Below are positions 13,549 to 14,676 of a DNA stretch of 14,676 nucleotides, piece by piece (position 1 is the stretch's first letter; each line of letters opens with the position of its first letter). Location of the stretch: the NCBI GenBank assembly GCA_036835375.1, contig DAITMB010000122.1, positions 1 through 14,676 of the forward strand, written 5' to 3'. The position numbers and the translations under genes are program-made. This DNA is from JANQTF01 sp036835375. Its GTDB lineage: Bacteria > Bacteroidota > Bacteroidia > J057. The notes beneath the pieces are model-generated. The model was not told the origin of the DNA. It was given only the letters and a program-made list of their open reading frames with translations, and did no database searches.

Positions 13549-14316
13549 TCAACCCCACCCTGCGTTCAAGCGCTTGAGAAATGCGTCGCGAAGGCCGGAG
13601 CTGAGGGGCAGGTGGTGGTCTCCTACTACTACTTGCCCTTCTCCGAGTTCTTCTACGTGGTGTAAATTGACGAGGTAGGAGCGGTGCGTGCGCTGAAACG
13701 AATCAGCCGGTAGCATGTCTTCAAACTTCTTCATGGACATGGTCAAGAGGTATTTTCGCTGCGTTGTCACGACCTGACAGTAACTCCGATCGGCTTCCAC
13801 GTACAGAATATCATTGTGCAAAATCTTAATCATCCGATCCTTGAAGCGCAGAAAAATCCGATCGCGAAGCAAATAAACTTCTTTCTTATCCTCTTCCCCA
13901 TTGTCGGCTGTTGGCTCCATTCCTTCAGGCCGTGCAGCCAGTTCCATTCGGCTCGCCGCGAGTTCCAGGATTCGTTTCAGTCCGGTCTTTTGAAATGGCT
14001 TTTGAAGAAAGGCAAAGGGCTTGGCGACTTTTGAGCGCTCAAAGGTGTCATCATCTCCATTGGCCGTCAAAAAAATGATCGGAAGGTTGTATTCTCTGTT
14101 CAAAATCTCCCCCAAGACGATCCCATTCATGTCCCCTTTCAGGCGCACATCGAGCAGGGCCATGTCGGGCATGTTTTCGAGCACAAGGGGCAGGGCGTCC
14201 TCGGCCCGGGGCAATACCGCGGTTACCTCATAGCCCATCTCATCCAGAAAATGGGCGATTTCCATCCCGATCAGCATCTCGTCTTCCACGATGAGTACTT
14301 TTATTTTCTGCTCCAT
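13549..14316 (-). CDS. LytTR-type DNA-binding response regulator
   Basis: The start is the ATG at 14316, backed by a GGAAGG sequence four bases upstream (14321-14326); the frame itself runs on to a TTG at 14352. The 255-residue product has an N-terminal receiver with E11/D12, phospho-acceptor D56 in ALLDVRLKG, T84 in FLTANG and K106 in FLQKPF. An acidic linker follows at about 130-146 (ADNGEEDKKE). The C-terminal LytTR domain shows ILYVEADRSYCQV at 170-182 and FQRTHRSYLVNLHHV at 207-221, the typical DNA-contact region. Such regulators usually pair with a LytS-like sensor, often one with TPR repeats in Bacteroidota. The adjacent upstream TPR sequence is broken, so this regulator may have lost its partner or takes signals from another kinase. 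Confidence 0.92.
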   Translation of the reverse strand: MEQKIKVLIVEDEMLIGMEIAHFLDEMGYEVTAVLPRAEDALPLVLENMPDMALLDVRLKGDMNGIVLGEILNREYNLPIIFLTANGDDDTFERSKVAKPFAFLQKPFQKTGLKRILELAASRMELAARPEGMEPTADNGEEDKKEVYLLRDRIFLRFKDRMIKILHNDILYVEADRSYCQVVTTQRKYLLTMSMKKFEDMLPADSFQRTHRSYLVNLHHVEELGEGQVVVGDHHLPLSSGLRDAFLKRLNAGWG

Positions 14317-14372
14317 GTTTCCTTCCAATTTACCCAAAGTGCCTGTATTCAAAGTCGATATTCACTGGCAAC

Positions 14373-14676
14373 TTAGCCCTGCTCATTTTCCCCACGCGCA
14401 TCGTGCAGCCAAGCGATGGTGAAGTCAGTATTTGCCAAGCCCTTTTGGGCACCAAGCTCTCTTCAAAACCCGAGGCTGCGCGGGCAAAAAACAGGCCTGT
14501 AGAGTCCAAATTCCCCAAGTTGGCTTGCATGCGTCCCTCCAATCCGTACAATCGGGGATGCCAGTCATGGCTGCCCATTTGCTCCGCCACGTTCACCCCG
14601 CGCTTTGCATACGCCAAAGCCGGCTTGAAATTCTAGGCAGAAGCGATATCTGTCATTTGCCGGAGCAGTTCCAGGC
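14373..14676 (-). pseudogene. Broken TPR-repeat gene (nonsense codon plus 2-base duplication), runs off window
   Basis: Reading the minus strand from the right edge gives LELLRQMTDIASA, then a TAG at 14633-14635. In the same frame it continues NFKPALAYAKRGVNVAEQMG, a region on either side of RLYGLEGRMQANLGNLDS, and LFFARAASGFEES. This is the helix-turn-helix rhythm of TPR repeats. Dropping one AG from the GAGAG at 14457-14462 shifts the frame to FEELGAQKGLANTDFTIAWL and HDARGENEQG, ending at TAA 14373-14375, again textbook TPR wording. So one gene has been hit by a stop and a two-base duplication, and its 3' part (which in LytS-type sensors would hold the membrane and kinase parts) is missing. 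It lies 56 bases upstream of the LytTR gene. A sequencing error cannot be excluded. Confidence 0.6.

Overview
The window looks like chromosomal DNA of a free-living member of the Bacteroidota. The signs are a CarboxypepD_reg-type exported protein, a LytTR response regulator beside TPR sensor-like sequence, many exported sugar enzymes, few Shine-Dalgarno sites, and promoter-like TTTG / TAnnTTTG elements. The lineage below phylum is not certain; Saprospirales or Cytophagales would fit. No tRNA, rRNA, CRISPR array, transposase or phage gene was seen.

Layout. (1) 1-1369: the start of an exported protein with a carboxypeptidase-regulatory-like domain (minus), divergent from a lipoprotein-like fragment of a GH127 glycosidase that has lost most of its catalytic barrel (plus). 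(2) 1384-3560: a two-component pair on minus, a membrane PAS histidine kinase followed by a stand-alone receiver. A promoter-like site with a perfect palindrome in its spacer lies just upstream. (3) 3579-4149: a long non-coding stretch with two GNRA-loop hairpins on the minus strand and a possible broken GIY-YIG-like remnant. (4) 4150-5427: a PLP enzyme of the alpha-oxoamine synthase family (minus). (5) 5689-6705: a lipoprotein alpha/beta hydrolase resembling prolyl iminopeptidase (minus).

(6) 6873-12730: the main feature, six plus-strand genes, each with an export signal: DUF1080 / 3-keto-disaccharide hydrolase, YceI-like protein, SUMF1-like protein, Tat-exported Gfo/Idh/MocA oxidoreductase, ApbE FMN transferase and Tat-exported hydroxypyruvate-isomerase-like TIM barrel. 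Three junctions are 4-base stop/start overlaps (7637, 8263, 10713), so at least two sub-blocks are translationally coupled. The likely theme is extracytoplasmic oxidation and cleavage of sugars through 3-keto intermediates, with an unexplained flavin and lipid-binding side. (7) 12731-12948: convergent region with a terminator-like hairpin for each direction. (8) 12949-13344: DCC-family thiol-disulfide oxidoreductase (minus). (9) 13345-13548: a short REP-like GC-rich repeat. (10) 13549-14316: LytTR response regulator (minus), preceded by a TPR gene remnant carrying an in-frame TAG and a 2-base duplication, running off the window end.

All functions are read from motifs recognised by eye; no database search was run.
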